From DATGHS01 sp035307785 (GTDB lineage Bacteria; Planctomycetota; Planctomycetia; Gemmatales; Gemmataceae): DNA of 42,925 nucleotides. The stretch spans positions 1 to 42,925 of the forward strand of contig DATGHS010000413.1 of assembly GCA_035307785.1 (NCBI GenBank). Direction: 5' to 3'. The notes beneath the pieces were generated by a model. That model worked only from the letters and a program-made list of their open reading frames with translations. It did not search any database and was not told the origin of the DNA. This document shows, piece by piece, positions 1 to 9,430 of the stretch (positions are counted from its first letter, which is position 1; each line of letters begins with the position of its first letter). Both the position numbers and the translations under genes were made by a program.

Positions 1-1818
1 ACCATACAAAAAGTGGTAAATAAGTTGAAAACAGCTCAGGTTGGAATCGTGCTGGCCGCCGATTTCACGCCTGACGGCCGGCATCTGATTACGGTATCGA
101 CGATCGATTCCTCGCAAGCGGCGGTGCGGCTGTGGGACGTGGCCAGCGGCAAGAAATTGAAAGAGTTTCCGGTGCCGCAAAGTCAAATCGGAGATCCCAT
201 CCTTTCTCCCGATGGCCGCACATTGACCTTCGTTTGCTCGCGGCCGATCATACCGCTCTGGGATTGGCAAGCGGGCCGGCCGATGTTCGACCGCGGCGGC
301 CTGGCAGCCGAGCCTGCGGCCCTGGCATTCACCGGCAATAGGCAAATCACAGCGCTGGGCGGTCAGCAGTTTTGTACCTGGAACCTTTCCGACGGCACGC
401 TCGTTCACGACCGAGTTCCGCCAATGCCATGCGACCGGATTGTGGCACACCCGACGAGGAGCCAGTTTTACGCCACGAGTCCAAATAGCGCGCAGGCTCC
501 GTGGCTGTTCGATGCCAAGAACGGCAAGGAGATAGGCGCCTTCGACTTGCCGCCCGGTGTCATGCTGTTCCCGGGTCAGGTTGCGATTTCGAGCGATGGC
601 AGTTCGTTGCTCGGCTTGGGTGAGTCGGTGGGCAACCGCCGCTGCGTGCGGCTAAAGTGGGACCTGGATTCGCGCAAACTCGTGAGCCAGTTGAAGGTTT
701 CCGACTCGGGACCCAGGCAGGCGTTCTCCCCGCCATACCGGCTTGAGTTCTTGCCGCGGCAATTCGAGGGGATAGAAGAGAGTTCGACCGCTTGGCAAAT
801 CGACGTCCATAGTCTGGAAGGCGATTATCTGCTGTTTCGTGTGGGCAAGGAAACTCCTCCCCAACTCCTACTAACAGCCGGCAACATCCTGGTGGCCGTT
901 TCCTGGCCGAAGGAAATGGATTCACCGCAAGTTCAAATCCGCGATTCACGGCTCGTTTCCCATTACACTGGTGAAGCGACGATCGAGGCCTGGGAAATCG
1001 CTTCGGGCGAACGGATTATGCACGGCACCGCCCGCTACTGGCAAGCCGGTGCCAGCGGCGAATTCGGGACTGCGGTGCTCTCTCCGGATGGCCGAATTCT
1101 CGCCATGTCGCTGGGACACGTGATTGTTCTGGTGAATGCCGATGATGGCCGGGTGCGAAAGAAACTGTTGGCCGGCAGCAGCGTGCGCTGCCTGGCGTTT
1201 TCCGCCGATGGCGCCTTTTTGGCCTCAGGTCAAACCGACACCACCGTGTTGATTTGGGACGTGGCCGATATAACCGAATCCCGTTTGAAGTCTTCGCATC
1301 TGACCGATGCTGAAGTGGAAGTCTGCTGGAAGAATCTCGGGGTGGACGCCAAAAGCGCTAGCCGGGCCATGGACCAACTGCTGGCCGACCCGGCAAACGC
1401 GATAGCCCTTTGTCAGGATCGGCTTAAACCCGCGGCGCCGGTTCCGGCCGAGCGCTTGCAGAAATTAATTGCCGATCTGAATGCCGATCGCTATGCGGTA
1501 CGGCAAACCGCGACGCACGATCTGGCTGCTCTGGGCGAGCAGGCCGCGGCCGCTCTGCACGCCGCCCGCCAGGCCGACCTGCCGCCGGAAACTCGCCTGC
1601 GCTTGCGTGTTCTGCTGTCGCAGCCGTTCCTGGTGCACTCGCCGGAGGCCCTGCGGCAGATGCGCGCTATCGGCTTGTTGGAACGAATGGGCACGCCGGC
1701 GGCGGTGGCGATTTTGCGAAAACTCGCTGCCGGCGACCCATTGGCCCGAGAAACGCAAGCCGCCACTACCGCGCTGCAACGCTTTCCAGTGCAAGGTTCC
1801 ACCAGTGGGCAGCCTTAG
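1..1818 (+). CDS. WD40 repeat protein with HEAT-like C-terminus (5' partial)
   Basis: The reading frame is open from base 1, so the true start lies upstream; the GTG at 13 is only the first start codon in view. WD-like blades are visible as SPDGR/SADGA turns followed by (I/L)WD, for example near residues 8-45, 340-365 and 380-405 counted from base 13. After about residue 420 the fold changes to helical, HEAT-like sequence rich in Ala and Leu, ending in a segment on 'GTPAAVAILRKLAAGDPLA'. WD40 plus a helical tail of this kind is common in large planctomycete proteins, often behind a protein kinase or sigma factor that would lie outside this window. The role is probably a protein-interaction scaffold. 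The substrate is unknown. It is followed by a 170-bp gap and then the DUF1800 gene on the same strand. Confidence 0.8.
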   Translation, partial: TIQKVVNKLKTAQVGIVLAADFTPDGRHLITVSTIDSSQAAVRLWDVASGKKLKEFPVPQSQIGDPILSPDGRTLTFVCSRPIIPLWDWQAGRPMFDRGGLAAEPAALAFTGNRQITALGGQQFCTWNLSDGTLVHDRVPPMPCDRIVAHPTRSQFYATSPNSAQAPWLFDAKNGKEIGAFDLPPGVMLFPGQVAISSDGSSLLGLGESVGNRRCVRLKWDLDSRKLVSQLKVSDSGPRQAFSPPYRLEFLPRQFEGIEESSTAWQIDVHSLEGDYLLFRVGKETPPQLLLTAGNILVAVSWPKEMDSPQVQIRDSRLVSHYTGEATIEAWEIASGERIMHGTARYWQAGASGEFGTAVLSPDGRILAMSLGHVIVLVNADDGRVRKKLLAGSSVRCLAFSADGAFLASGQTDTTVLIWDVADITESRLKSSHLTDAEVEVCWKNLGVDAKSASRAMDQLLADPANAIALCQDRLKPAAPVPAERLQKLIADLNADRYAVRQTATHDLAALGEQAAAALHAARQADLPPETRLRLRVLLSQPFLVHSPEALRQMRAIGLLERMGTPAAVAILRKLAAGDPLARETQAATTALQRFPVQGSTSGQP

Positions 1819-1988
1819 TGGTTCATTAAAACCCGCCAGCTCGCGCGAAGAATAAGCAACGAACCGCCAATTCGAGTTTCCTGCATGCCGCCCAAAAAAC
1901 CAGTTTTGTCTGAATTTTTCGTTGTATCTCGCCGGTGCTCGTGCCATAATCAGGCAACTCGCTCGGAATGGCCGTCAGGGATGCTCAC

Positions 1989-3470
1989 ATGGCCGATAAC
2001 TTGCCCGATGATCTGCGGCAAATCGATCCCCAACAAGCCTGGCAAGCCGCCCCGCCGGAAATCTGGAACTGGAAATGGGCCTGCCATCTTTACCGCCGGG
2101 CCTCGTTCGGCACATCGTCCGTCATTCTGCGCCAAGCAGTGCAAGAGGGCTTGCACGCCACGCTGGATCGGCTGATTGGCAAATCTCCGCAAGCCATGCG
2201 CTGGGCGCAGCTGATGGAAGACACCGGCCGCGCTTTCGCAAGCAAGGGCGATGAAGACTCGTTGCGCGCCTGGTGGCATTATTTCATGTTGCAAAGTGGC
2301 GATCCGGTGCGCGAAAAACTCACGCTGTTCTGGCACAATCATTTCGCCACCAGTATTGCCAAGGTCGGCCGGGCCGATCTCATGCTCGGCCAAAATCTAA
2401 TGCAGCGGCGGCAGGCCTTCGGCCAATTCGGCCAGCTGCTGCGGGCCATCAGCCGTGACCCGGCCATGCTCATCTGGCTCGATTCCAATCAGAATGTGAA
2501 AAGCCAGCCCAATGAGAATTACGGCCGCGAAATGTTGGAGCTATTCAGCCTCGGTGTCGGCAACTACACGGAGGCCGACGTGCGCGAAACCGCACGGGCT
2601 TTCACCGGCTGGAACAGCGACTCGCACGGCGACCAGTTCGAGTTCCACCCGGAGCAGCACGATTCTGGACCGAAAACGGTGCTTGGCCAGAAGGGCAACT
2701 GGGATGGGGACGACCTGATTCGCATCGTGCTGGAACAACCGGCGTGTGCGCTTTTCCTGGTACGAAAGCTGTATCGCTTTTATGTAAGCGAAACCGATCC
2801 ACCGCCGACATTGCTGCAACCGCTGGCAGAGCAGTTCCACAAGAGCAAATACGAGGTTGCACCGCTCTTGCGAACGATTCTCAGTTCGCGGCTCTTCTTC
2901 TCGCAGCACGCGTACCGGCAGCGCATCAAATCGCCGGTGGAATTGGTGCTGGGCATGGTGCTGGCGAATTTGCCGGGTCCGGTGCCACCGGGCGCGTTCG
3001 TGGATGCGCTGGACGCGATGGGCCAGGCACTATTCGCCCCGCCTAACGTGCGTGGCTGGACCGGCGGAAGGAATTGGCTCAATCATGCCACAATCCTGGC
3101 GCGCCACAACTTCGCCGACAGCGTGGCCATGGGAAAGCTGCCCATCGCCGACGGCGTTCCCGTCAAGAGCGTTGTCGTTGCCCGCAAGGTGGCCGGCGAG
3201 CTGGGCGTGCCGGCGGCAATCGAAATACCAGTTGAACCAGCCCCGGCTTTCGATTGCGTTACCTACCTTCGCAATGAGAAACCGCTGTCGCCGACGGAAA
3301 TTGTCGAGCGCCTCTCGGAGAATCTGCTCGATGGCGAAATCGCTCCGGCTGCAAAAGCCCGGCTTGTCGCTTTCGTCGCGGAAGGCAAGCCGCAGGACAA
3401 GGCGCTGGACAATCGCATTCGCGAGACGGTGCACGCCATAATGTGCATGCCGGAATATCAGTTGGCCTGA
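1989..3470 (+). CDS. DUF1800 family protein
   Basis: This 493-aa protein belongs to the DUF1800 family, typical of Planctomycetes and Bacteroidetes and nearly always encoded beside a DUF1501 gene, as here. Family landmarks are the N-terminal HLYRRASFG (about residues 33-41), LTLFWHNHFAT (111-121) and the block NYGREMLELFSLGVG (177-191), followed by YTEADVRETARAFTGW. An in-frame ATG at 1968 exists, but the ATG at 1989 has AGGGA seven bases upstream, so I chose it. No signal peptide is obvious. The biochemical function of the family is unknown. The partner DUF1501 protein is exported, so the two may act on the same envelope substrate. The stop is 28 bp before the DUF1501 start, which suggests one transcript. 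Confidence 0.9.
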   Translation: MADNLPDDLRQIDPQQAWQAAPPEIWNWKWACHLYRRASFGTSSVILRQAVQEGLHATLDRLIGKSPQAMRWAQLMEDTGRAFASKGDEDSLRAWWHYFMLQSGDPVREKLTLFWHNHFATSIAKVGRADLMLGQNLMQRRQAFGQFGQLLRAISRDPAMLIWLDSNQNVKSQPNENYGREMLELFSLGVGNYTEADVRETARAFTGWNSDSHGDQFEFHPEQHDSGPKTVLGQKGNWDGDDLIRIVLEQPACALFLVRKLYRFYVSETDPPPTLLQPLAEQFHKSKYEVAPLLRTILSSRLFFSQHAYRQRIKSPVELVLGMVLANLPGPVPPGAFVDALDAMGQALFAPPNVRGWTGGRNWLNHATILARHNFADSVAMGKLPIADGVPVKSVVVARKVAGELGVPAAIEIPVEPAPAFDCVTYLRNEKPLSPTEIVERLSENLLDGEIAPAAKARLVAFVAEGKPQDKALDNRIRETVHAIMCMPEYQLA

Positions 3471-3498
3471 CGCCGCATACGGGAATGGAGGATGTCCC

Positions 3499-4737
3499 AT
3501 GATCAATCGCCGCGAGTTCCTGGCTCGTTCATCGCTCCTGGCATTTGGCGCCGCTGTGCCGCAGTTTTTCGCCAAGACGGCCCACGCTATCGAGCCGGGC
3601 AAAGACACCATTCTGGTGGTGCTGGAAATGGCCGGCGGCAACGACGGCCTGAACACCGTCATCCCGTATGCTGACGATCTCTATTACCGCAATCGCCCCA
3701 CGCTGCGTTTGTCGAAAAAGGAAGTGCTCAAGATCGACGACCAACTTGGCCTGCACCCCAGCATGACCGGCATGCACAAGATGCTGCAAGACCGGCAACT
3801 GGCGATCGTTCAGGCCGTCGGTTACCCCAATCCGGAGCGCTCGCACTTCGAAGCGATGGATACCTGGCAATTGGCCGATCCGAAGCGCGAACGGAAAGAC
3901 GGCTGGTTGGCCCGCGCCACGCCGCTGATTCAAGATGCCAAGGGTAGTGTGCCCGCGCTCCATCTCGGCGGCAATCGAACGTCGCTGCCGCTGGCATTGA
4001 ATGGCGCCGGCGGCGGTGTCATCAGTGTGAATAAAGATCAGCCGTTTCAACTCAACCTCACCGGTTTGGAGGATCGGCAAAAGGCTCGCCGAAAGCTTCT
4101 GGACGATTTAGTAAAAGGGCCCTTGGAAGCAGGCAATGCAACCGATTTCGTGCGCCGGCGACAAGTGCAAGCTTACACGAGTATGGACAAGCTGAAGGAA
4201 ATTCTGAAGCCCGAAGAAGTGGATAGCCGTCCCGGAAGCTCGGACAAAGAAAATGACATACAGACCAAGCTCGCCATGATTGGAAAGCTCATCAGCGCGG
4301 GCTGGGCTAGCCGCATCTACTATGTGTCGTTTGCCGGCTTCGATACGCACTCCGCCCAGGCTGCCGATCACTCCAATCTGCTAGCGCGCTTGAGTTCCGC
4401 GATTGAAGGCTTCTTCAAAGAAATCTATGTCTCCGGCCCGGCCGAGCGGGTGCTGCTGCTCACGTTTTCCGAGTTCGGTCGCCGCGTGAAAGAGAACGGC
4501 AGCCAAGGCACCGACCATGGCGCTGCTTCCTGCCAATTCGTCGCGGGCCCAGCGGTGGCAGCCGGCCTCGTGGGCAAGCACCCGCGTCTCGACGATCTCG
4601 ATTTCGGCGACCTGAAGTATCACACCGACTTCCGCCAGGTCTACGCTACTCTACTCGATCAATGGCTGCGCTGCGACAGCGCGGCTGTATTGGGCGCGAA
4701 GTATGAGCATCTGCCGCTGCTGGCGAAAAAGGGGTGA
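3499..4737 (+). CDS. DUF1501 family protein, Tat-exported
   Basis: The product is 412 aa. Its N-terminus is a twin-arginine signal (Arg4-Arg5 in MINRREFLARSS, a hydrophobic stretch, and a likely cleavage after AHA at about residue 30), so it is exported folded. The mature part carries DUF1501 landmarks: EMAGGNDGLNTVIPY near residue 44, RSHFEAMDTWQ near 114, FDTHSAQ near 283 and a C-terminal TFSEFGRRVKENGSQGTDHG. The last motif resembles the alkaline phosphatase/sulfatase superfamily metal site, to which DUF1501 is distantly related; whether it hydrolyses anything is not known. A GGAGG ribosome-binding site lies at 3486-3490. It forms a two-gene operon with the DUF1800 gene. Confidence 0.92.
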   Translation: MINRREFLARSSLLAFGAAVPQFFAKTAHAIEPGKDTILVVLEMAGGNDGLNTVIPYADDLYYRNRPTLRLSKKEVLKIDDQLGLHPSMTGMHKMLQDRQLAIVQAVGYPNPERSHFEAMDTWQLADPKRERKDGWLARATPLIQDAKGSVPALHLGGNRTSLPLALNGAGGGVISVNKDQPFQLNLTGLEDRQKARRKLLDDLVKGPLEAGNATDFVRRRQVQAYTSMDKLKEILKPEEVDSRPGSSDKENDIQTKLAMIGKLISAGWASRIYYVSFAGFDTHSAQAADHSNLLARLSSAIEGFFKEIYVSGPAERVLLLTFSEFGRRVKENGSQGTDHGAASCQFVAGPAVAAGLVGKHPRLDDLDFGDLKYHTDFRQVYATLLDQWLRCDSAAVLGAKYEHLPLLAKKG

Positions 4738-4757
4738 TGGTGCGGCAATTGGAAACC

Positions 4758-4812
4758 GTAGCCGCAGGCTTTAGCCTGCGGTCGCCCGCCGCACGCTAAA
4801 GCCTAAGGCTAC
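4758..4812. repeat. Palindromic intergenic repeat (GTAGCC/GCAGGC type)
   Basis: Positions 4762-4781 form a perfect hairpin (8-bp arms CCGCAGGC/GCCTGCGG, loop TTTA). A wider pairing joins 4758-4774 to 4796-4812 with 15 of 17 matches. The same unit recurs at 10128-10146 and, inverted, at 10419-10446, so it is dispersed and not a local terminator. Confidence 0.75.
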
Positions 4813-4814
4813 AA

Positions 4815-4849
4815 CGTAGCGGCAGCTTCCAGCCGCCGTTACGTTTTTT
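4815..4849 (+). terminator. Possible intrinsic terminator after the DUF1800-DUF1501 operon
   Basis: An imperfect GC-rich hairpin (GTAGCGGC pairing with GCCGC...TAC across 4816-4842, with a small bulge) is followed by six T residues at 4844-4849. It lies about 80 bp after the DUF1501 stop and just before the next gene's start. The bulge and distance keep the call moderate. Confidence 0.4.
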
Positions 4850-4880
4850 CCAAGTTACAGTCAATTCCGCGGAGCAAGCC

Positions 4881-6845
4881 ATGATTTTCCGTACCGCCCT
4901 GCCGATTATCATCGTGCTATTCGCGCCGCTGGTTCGAGCCGCCGACCCGCCCGAAAAGCTCTTGCCCGCCAGCACTCAGCTTTACGTCCGTTGGGACGGC
5001 ATCCAGGCGCACCAGGCCGCGTATGACAACTCCGCCGGGGGCAAGGTGTATACCGGCGACACGGGCGGCATGATCCACGATATTGGCCAGTTCGCGCTCG
5101 ATGAGTGGCGCGATCACCTCTTGGGGAAAGGCCTAAGCGCGGCACAACCTCCGGAAAATCTTGAAAAGATCAGCGCCGATTTCCGCTCCGTCGTGCAATT
5201 ACCCGCTCTGCTTGCGAAGCGCGGCTTTCTGATTGGCGGAGAATTCAGCAAGCCGGGCGGCGATTGGCAAGGCCTACTGGCCAGAACGGTGGATGCGCTG
5301 CGCATGCAGATGGCGCAACGGCTCTTCCTCCCCGATTTCCGGCTCGTGATGATCGTGCCCAACGCGGCCGGCGAGGCCGAGCCGCTCTTCGCAGCCCTTC
5401 GGCTATTGACGGTCCATGACGGATTGACAACTGATTCGAAGCAGATCCTGGGTCGGAATGTTACGTCGGCCTTCTCGAACGATTTGCCCGGCAGAATCGC
5501 CTGGTGGATCGAAGGGGAGCATGTCGCCGTATATGCCGGGACCGTTCCGCTCGATGCAGTAATCAAGCAAATGCAAAGCGCCGGCCCCGGGTTGACCGCG
5601 AATCCTTTGTACCAGAAGGCAATTGCCTTCCGGGAATTCAAGCCGATCACACGCGGGTTCGTCGATAATGCCGCCCTCATGCAAGGGCTGGCGAAGGTGT
5701 TGCCGAGCAACTGGCCCCAGACGTGGGCCTACATGGAAACGTTCGGCATCACAGCCGTGAAGACGATAACATTTCAATCGGGCTTTGACGGTCTCATGTC
5801 GCGCGATTGGCTGGAATTCGATTGTGTGCAAAACCCGCCCGTCACGCCGGGCATTCTGAAGCGCGAGCCGCTCAAGTTTACCGAACTGCCGCCACTGCCG
5901 GCCGACGCGATTCACTGGAGCGCCTTGCGTGCCGACTTCGACGCGGTCTATGACCTCGTCCTTTCCTTCATCGCGGTGCCGTCGAATGAAAACGAGAGCC
6001 AGGGCAAGACCAACCTCGCCGCGTTTTTGCGCGGCCGGCGTGACGACCTGGAAGCCAGCGCGAACCAGACCCTGAACTTGCGATTGCGGCAAGAACTGGT
6101 TTCAGCGCTGGGTGACAAGCTGGTGACCTACAGCTCGCCCGGTGAAAACATTGCCGGCATCTTCGGCTCAGGACAAGTATTCCTCTTTTCACTGCGCGAC
6201 GAGCAGAAAGCGAAAGCGGCACTGGCACAACTCTCCAAGAACCTGGTCAGCCCGCTCGGAACCAAGCCGCGCGTTCGCATTCGCTCCTATCGCGGTATTG
6301 ACATATATGAGCACTACTTCGGCCCAGCGACCAGCTTTGCGCCAAGCTACGCCATTTGCAACGGTTGGCTGGCCTTCTCGTTCTTTCCGCAACCGGTGCA
6401 AGGCTTCGTTCTGCGTTGCCAGGGTAAGTTGCCGGCGTGGACGCCGGATGCGCACACGGCCAAAGTTTTCGTCCGCCAACCGGCGGATGCGGTGGGCATG
6501 ATGTACACCGATCCGGCGGCCGAGCTCAAACAGATATTGCCGATTGCCCCGGCTTTGGTGGAATTCGTGCGCGCGACGACACGCACATCACGGGACGCAA
6601 AGCCGGCCGGCACTTCATTCGAAATTGGCTCGATCCCCAACGCGCACGAAGCAACCCAGCTGCTGTTTCCGAATGTCAATTGGCTCCGTAACGACGGAAA
6701 GAGCTTCCGGCTCGATTGCCATAGTTCCGTGGGCATGCCGTTAAATTTCGTCGGCCCCGATACCGTGCTTGGCGTGGGCTTGCTGGTAAGTGAATTCTTC
6801 CTGCCCGGAATGAAACAGTTGGATGCGAAGCAAACGAAGAAATAG
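4881..6845 (+). CDS. Secreted protein of unknown function (DUF3352-like, planctomycete)
   Basis: This 654-aa protein has an N-terminal signal peptide (hydrophobic residues 5-17, probable cleavage at LVRA/AD near residue 20). The mature part opens with LLPASTQLYVRWDGI, the kind of start seen in planctomycete secreted proteins loosely related to DUF3352 ('thresholds' such as LP..T.lyv....). I see no catalytic motif, membrane anchor or repeat. Segments such as IFGSGQVFLFSLRDEQKAKAALAQL resemble paired alpha/beta modules that repeat in that family. It follows the DUF1501 gene on the same strand, but a repeat and possible terminator intervene, so it may be transcribed separately. The function is unknown. 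Confidence 0.8.
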   Translation: MIFRTALPIIIVLFAPLVRAADPPEKLLPASTQLYVRWDGIQAHQAAYDNSAGGKVYTGDTGGMIHDIGQFALDEWRDHLLGKGLSAAQPPENLEKISADFRSVVQLPALLAKRGFLIGGEFSKPGGDWQGLLARTVDALRMQMAQRLFLPDFRLVMIVPNAAGEAEPLFAALRLLTVHDGLTTDSKQILGRNVTSAFSNDLPGRIAWWIEGEHVAVYAGTVPLDAVIKQMQSAGPGLTANPLYQKAIAFREFKPITRGFVDNAALMQGLAKVLPSNWPQTWAYMETFGITAVKTITFQSGFDGLMSRDWLEFDCVQNPPVTPGILKREPLKFTELPPLPADAIHWSALRADFDAVYDLVLSFIAVPSNENESQGKTNLAAFLRGRRDDLEASANQTLNLRLRQELVSALGDKLVTYSSPGENIAGIFGSGQVFLFSLRDEQKAKAALAQLSKNLVSPLGTKPRVRIRSYRGIDIYEHYFGPATSFAPSYAICNGWLAFSFFPQPVQGFVLRCQGKLPAWTPDAHTAKVFVRQPADAVGMMYTDPAAELKQILPIAPALVEFVRATTRTSRDAKPAGTSFEIGSIPNAHEATQLLFPNVNWLRNDGKSFRLDCHSSVGMPLNFVGPDTVLGVGLLVSEFFLPGMKQLDAKQTKK

Positions 6846-6880
6846 TTTAGCAGGGGACCGGAAGGGTCCCCCGCTAAACT
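6844..6880. repeat. Long hairpin overlapping the preceding stop codon
   Basis: The arms 6844-6859 and 6865-6880 pair in 15 of 16 positions around a 5-base loop (AGTTTAGC...GGGGACC type). The first arm overlaps the TAG stop of the gene before it. No T-run follows, so it is better read as a dispersed palindrome that may stall or protect mRNA ends than as a standard terminator. The rest of the gap to 7128 shows nothing I can assign. Confidence 0.6.
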
Positions 6881-7128
6881 ACTCCCGCCTAACAAAACAG
6901 CTGCAATGCACTACAACTCGTTGCCGAAACGCGCTGGGGGTTCGACGTTTACGGCAACGACGGCAACGTGACAACGAGTTTGTCGCGCTCGGTGACCAAA
7001 TCCTATAAGTCTTTATCAGAAAAGTACTTGCGCCAACAGAGGTCGTACATGCGTGTAACCGGTACTTGTTGCTCAATGCCGCGAAAGACGCCGACATGGC
7101 CGGCGCCGGCAACGAGTTGATCCACGTC

Positions 7129-9357
7129 TCAAGGCGTCGGTCCCTTCCCGATATATTTCTCCAGCCACGCGAACACTTCCTTGTGCCAGAGCAGCGAATT
7201 CTGCGGCTTCAGGATCCAGTGGTTCTCATCCGGGAAGTAAATCAGCTTCGTCGGCACGCCTTTTTGCCGCAGCGTGTTGTAATACTCAAGCCCCTGCGTC
7301 ACCGGCACGCGGAAATCCTGCTCGCCGTGGCTGATGAGCGTGGGCGTCTTGAAGTTCTTGGCGAAGCGCTGCGGGCTTTGCTTGTCGATTTTCTCGAGGT
7401 CGCCCCACGGCGGCGCGCCCAGCGACCGCTCACGCGGCTTTACCACGTCGCTCGCCAGCATGCTGTGCCAGTTGTACACGCCGGCGTGGCAGACCATGGC
7501 CTTGAAGCGGTCGGTGTGGCCGTTGAACCAGGCCATCATGTAGCCGCCGTAGCTGGCCCCCGCCGCCGCCATGCGGTTCTTGTCGATCCACGGCTGCTGC
7601 TCGAACCAGTCGGTGGCCTTCATGATGTCTTCCATCGGCTTGGTGCCCAGGTCGCCGGTGATGCTGTCGGTGAATTCCTGCCCGAAGCTCGACGAGCCGT
7701 GGAAATTGACAATGGCCACCACCCAGCCCTGGGCCGCCCACAGTTGCGGGTTCCAGCGGAAGCTGAATTCGTTGTGAAACGCATTGTGCGGCCCGCCATG
7801 CACCATCTGCACCAGCGGCCACTTCTTCGCCGGATCGAAATCCGGCGGGTAGACGATGAACATCTGCACGTCGTGGTCGTCGGCGCCTTTGAAGGTGCGA
7901 TTCTCGACTTTGCCGAGCTTCCATTGGGAGACGGGGGCGTCGTTGAAATGGTCGATCGGTTTTTGCGCATAAAAATCGGTGCGCAGGCTATCTGGAGCAT
8001 GCACCGCAGCCGGCAACGTAAGCGACGATCGCAACAATACCCAGCGCACTCCTTCTTTTTGTCTACTTCTGGTAAGGGAAAGCGAACGATCGCAGGGCCC
8101 AAGAGTCACTGGGGCAACGATGGGGTGCTTCGGGTAGAATCCCATGAAAATCTGTACGTTTCCATGGTCCTCGGCCTCGAAAAACACTCCTTCGGGTCCG
8201 GCATCCTCACCGGATCCTTTTCCAACAGGTGGGTTTGGTTCATGGTCGATTATGATTGAGACAACTTGGCCATTGAAGCGAAGATCTTTGTCCTCTACCT
8301 CAAGCTCTTTGTTTACGCCGGATGCCCGTTCATGTAGGACCCGGCGAGCGCGGTCAGCGTAGAAATATTTCGTGGTTTGGCGAAGAAACATGATTTCCTC
8401 GCCGGTTCGAGTGTATGACGGATTCCAATCATTCGCCTTGTTATCCTCCGTAATGCACTTCGGCTTCGCGTCCTTTTGATCGAGCCGTAGCGTGAACAGA
8501 TCGAGGTTCACATCGAGGCCCGGGTCCTTCACGTTGTCGTACACGTAGCAGAGTTCCTTGCCGTCGGGGGCCACGTCGTAGTGCTGCTCCGATGGCTCCT
8601 GCACCGGCAGATGATGCCCGGTGCCGGCCATGAGATTCTTGTGCAGCCCGGCCCCCACATCTACGGAAAAGACATAAGGGCGCTTCCCGTCGGTCAGCCA
8701 TTTGTCCCAGTAGCGGAACTGGGCGCTGTCGATGACCACGGCTTTCGACTTGGCGTCTTTGCGTTCCTGCTCGCGCTTCTTGTACGCTGCGTCATCCGGC
8801 GTGTCAGGCCAGGTCCAGGCGATGCAGTAGATGGTGGAACTGTCGCCCGACCATTTCAGGGCCGACGGAGCGAACGGCATCTTCGAAACCCGCCGGGCTT
8901 CGCCGCCTTCCAGCGCGATGACGTAGATCTGCGGCACGTCATCGCCGCCGCGCTTGCTGATGAAGGCAATGAGCTTGCCATCGGGGGACCATTTGGGATT
9001 GGAGTTTTTGATATTTGACGAGCCGGAAGCGTAAGCGACGGTTTTCTTTCCCGCCGTCGCTGACGCTTCCGGCTCGTTAGTCGGCGTGAGCTCGCCGTAG
9101 TGCGTGAGTTGCTTCTGCACCTTCCCATCTGTCGAGAGCAGCCAGATTTGCGAGCTGCTGTCGTTCTTGTCGATGTCGTACTTCGTGACTTCGACAGCGC
9201 ACCATTTGCCGTCGGGCGAAATCGTCGGTGGCCCGACGCGCTGGACCTTCCACAGGTCTTCGACGGTCATGGGCCGCTTGGCGGGCTCGGCGGCGAAGGA
9301 AGCGGTGACGGCAATCAAGAAGCAACACGACGCGAGCAAGCATCGCAGGGAATGCAT
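7129..9357 (-). CDS. S9 family peptidase (acylaminoacyl/dipeptidyl peptidase type), secreted
   Basis: The product is 742 aa. The ATG at 9357 has GGGAG eight bases upstream and begins a signal peptide (MHSLRCLLASCC..., cleavage near FAA/EP at residue 22-23), so I prefer it to an in-frame start at 9423. The N-terminal half is a beta-propeller with SPDGK blades (for example ISPDGKWCAVEV and WSPDGKLIAFIS). The C-terminal alpha/beta-hydrolase domain carries the triad: Ser602 in GASYGGYM, Asp681 in GEQDFRVP and His713 in DENHW. It should cleave peptides or acyl-peptides outside the cytoplasm. One oddity is a perfect-looking palindromic repeat (9018-9077) that is translated in frame as about 20 extra residues in a propeller loop. 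The propeller region just before the hydrolase (around 7990-8110) also reads poorly against the family. Confidence 0.92.
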   Translation of the reverse strand: MHSLRCLLASCCFLIAVTASFAAEPAKRPMTVEDLWKVQRVGPPTISPDGKWCAVEVTKYDIDKNDSSSQIWLLSTDGKVQKQLTHYGELTPTNEPEASATAGKKTVAYASGSSNIKNSNPKWSPDGKLIAFISKRGGDDVPQIYVIALEGGEARRVSKMPFAPSALKWSGDSSTIYCIAWTWPDTPDDAAYKKREQERKDAKSKAVVIDSAQFRYWDKWLTDGKRPYVFSVDVGAGLHKNLMAGTGHHLPVQEPSEQHYDVAPDGKELCYVYDNVKDPGLDVNLDLFTLRLDQKDAKPKCITEDNKANDWNPSYTRTGEEIMFLRQTTKYFYADRARRVLHERASGVNKELEVEDKDLRFNGQVVSIIIDHEPNPPVGKGSGEDAGPEGVFFEAEDHGNVQIFMGFYPKHPIVAPVTLGPCDRSLSLTRSRQKEGVRWVLLRSSLTLPAAVHAPDSLRTDFYAQKPIDHFNDAPVSQWKLGKVENRTFKGADDHDVQMFIVYPPDFDPAKKWPLVQMVHGGPHNAFHNEFSFRWNPQLWAAQGWVVAIVNFHGSSSFGQEFTDSITGDLGTKPMEDIMKATDWFEQQPWIDKNRMAAAGASYGGYMMAWFNGHTDRFKAMVCHAGVYNWHSMLASDVVKPRERSLGAPPWGDLEKIDKQSPQRFAKNFKTPTLISHGEQDFRVPVTQGLEYYNTLRQKGVPTKLIYFPDENHWILKPQNSLLWHKEVFAWLEKYIGKGPTP
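9018..9077. repeat. Palindromic repeat inserted in frame within the S9 peptidase gene
   Basis: Arms 9018-9041 and 9054-9077 (ACGAGCCGGAAGCGT... type) match in 23 of 24 positions around a 12-base pyrimidine-rich loop. On the coding strand they read in frame as EPEASATAGKKTVAYASGSS between two propeller strands. The GAGCCG...GTAAGCG core resembles the repeat at 15381-15446. Confidence 0.8.
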
Positions 9358-9430
9358 GGATTCTTCTCCCGATAGTCGAGGGACAAGTTCTAGGCAACGT
9401 ACTCGCCAATTGATTCCGTTCAAGCCGGCT

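Noticed and set aside
4762..4781. Calling the GCAGGC hairpin a terminator
   Set aside because: It has no T-run and recurs at 10128-10446, so it is a dispersed repeat.
7066..8259. 397-aa plus-strand ORF
   Set aside because: It is the antisense shadow of the S9 peptidase gene, whose triad and signal peptide are clear; this ORF has no motif.
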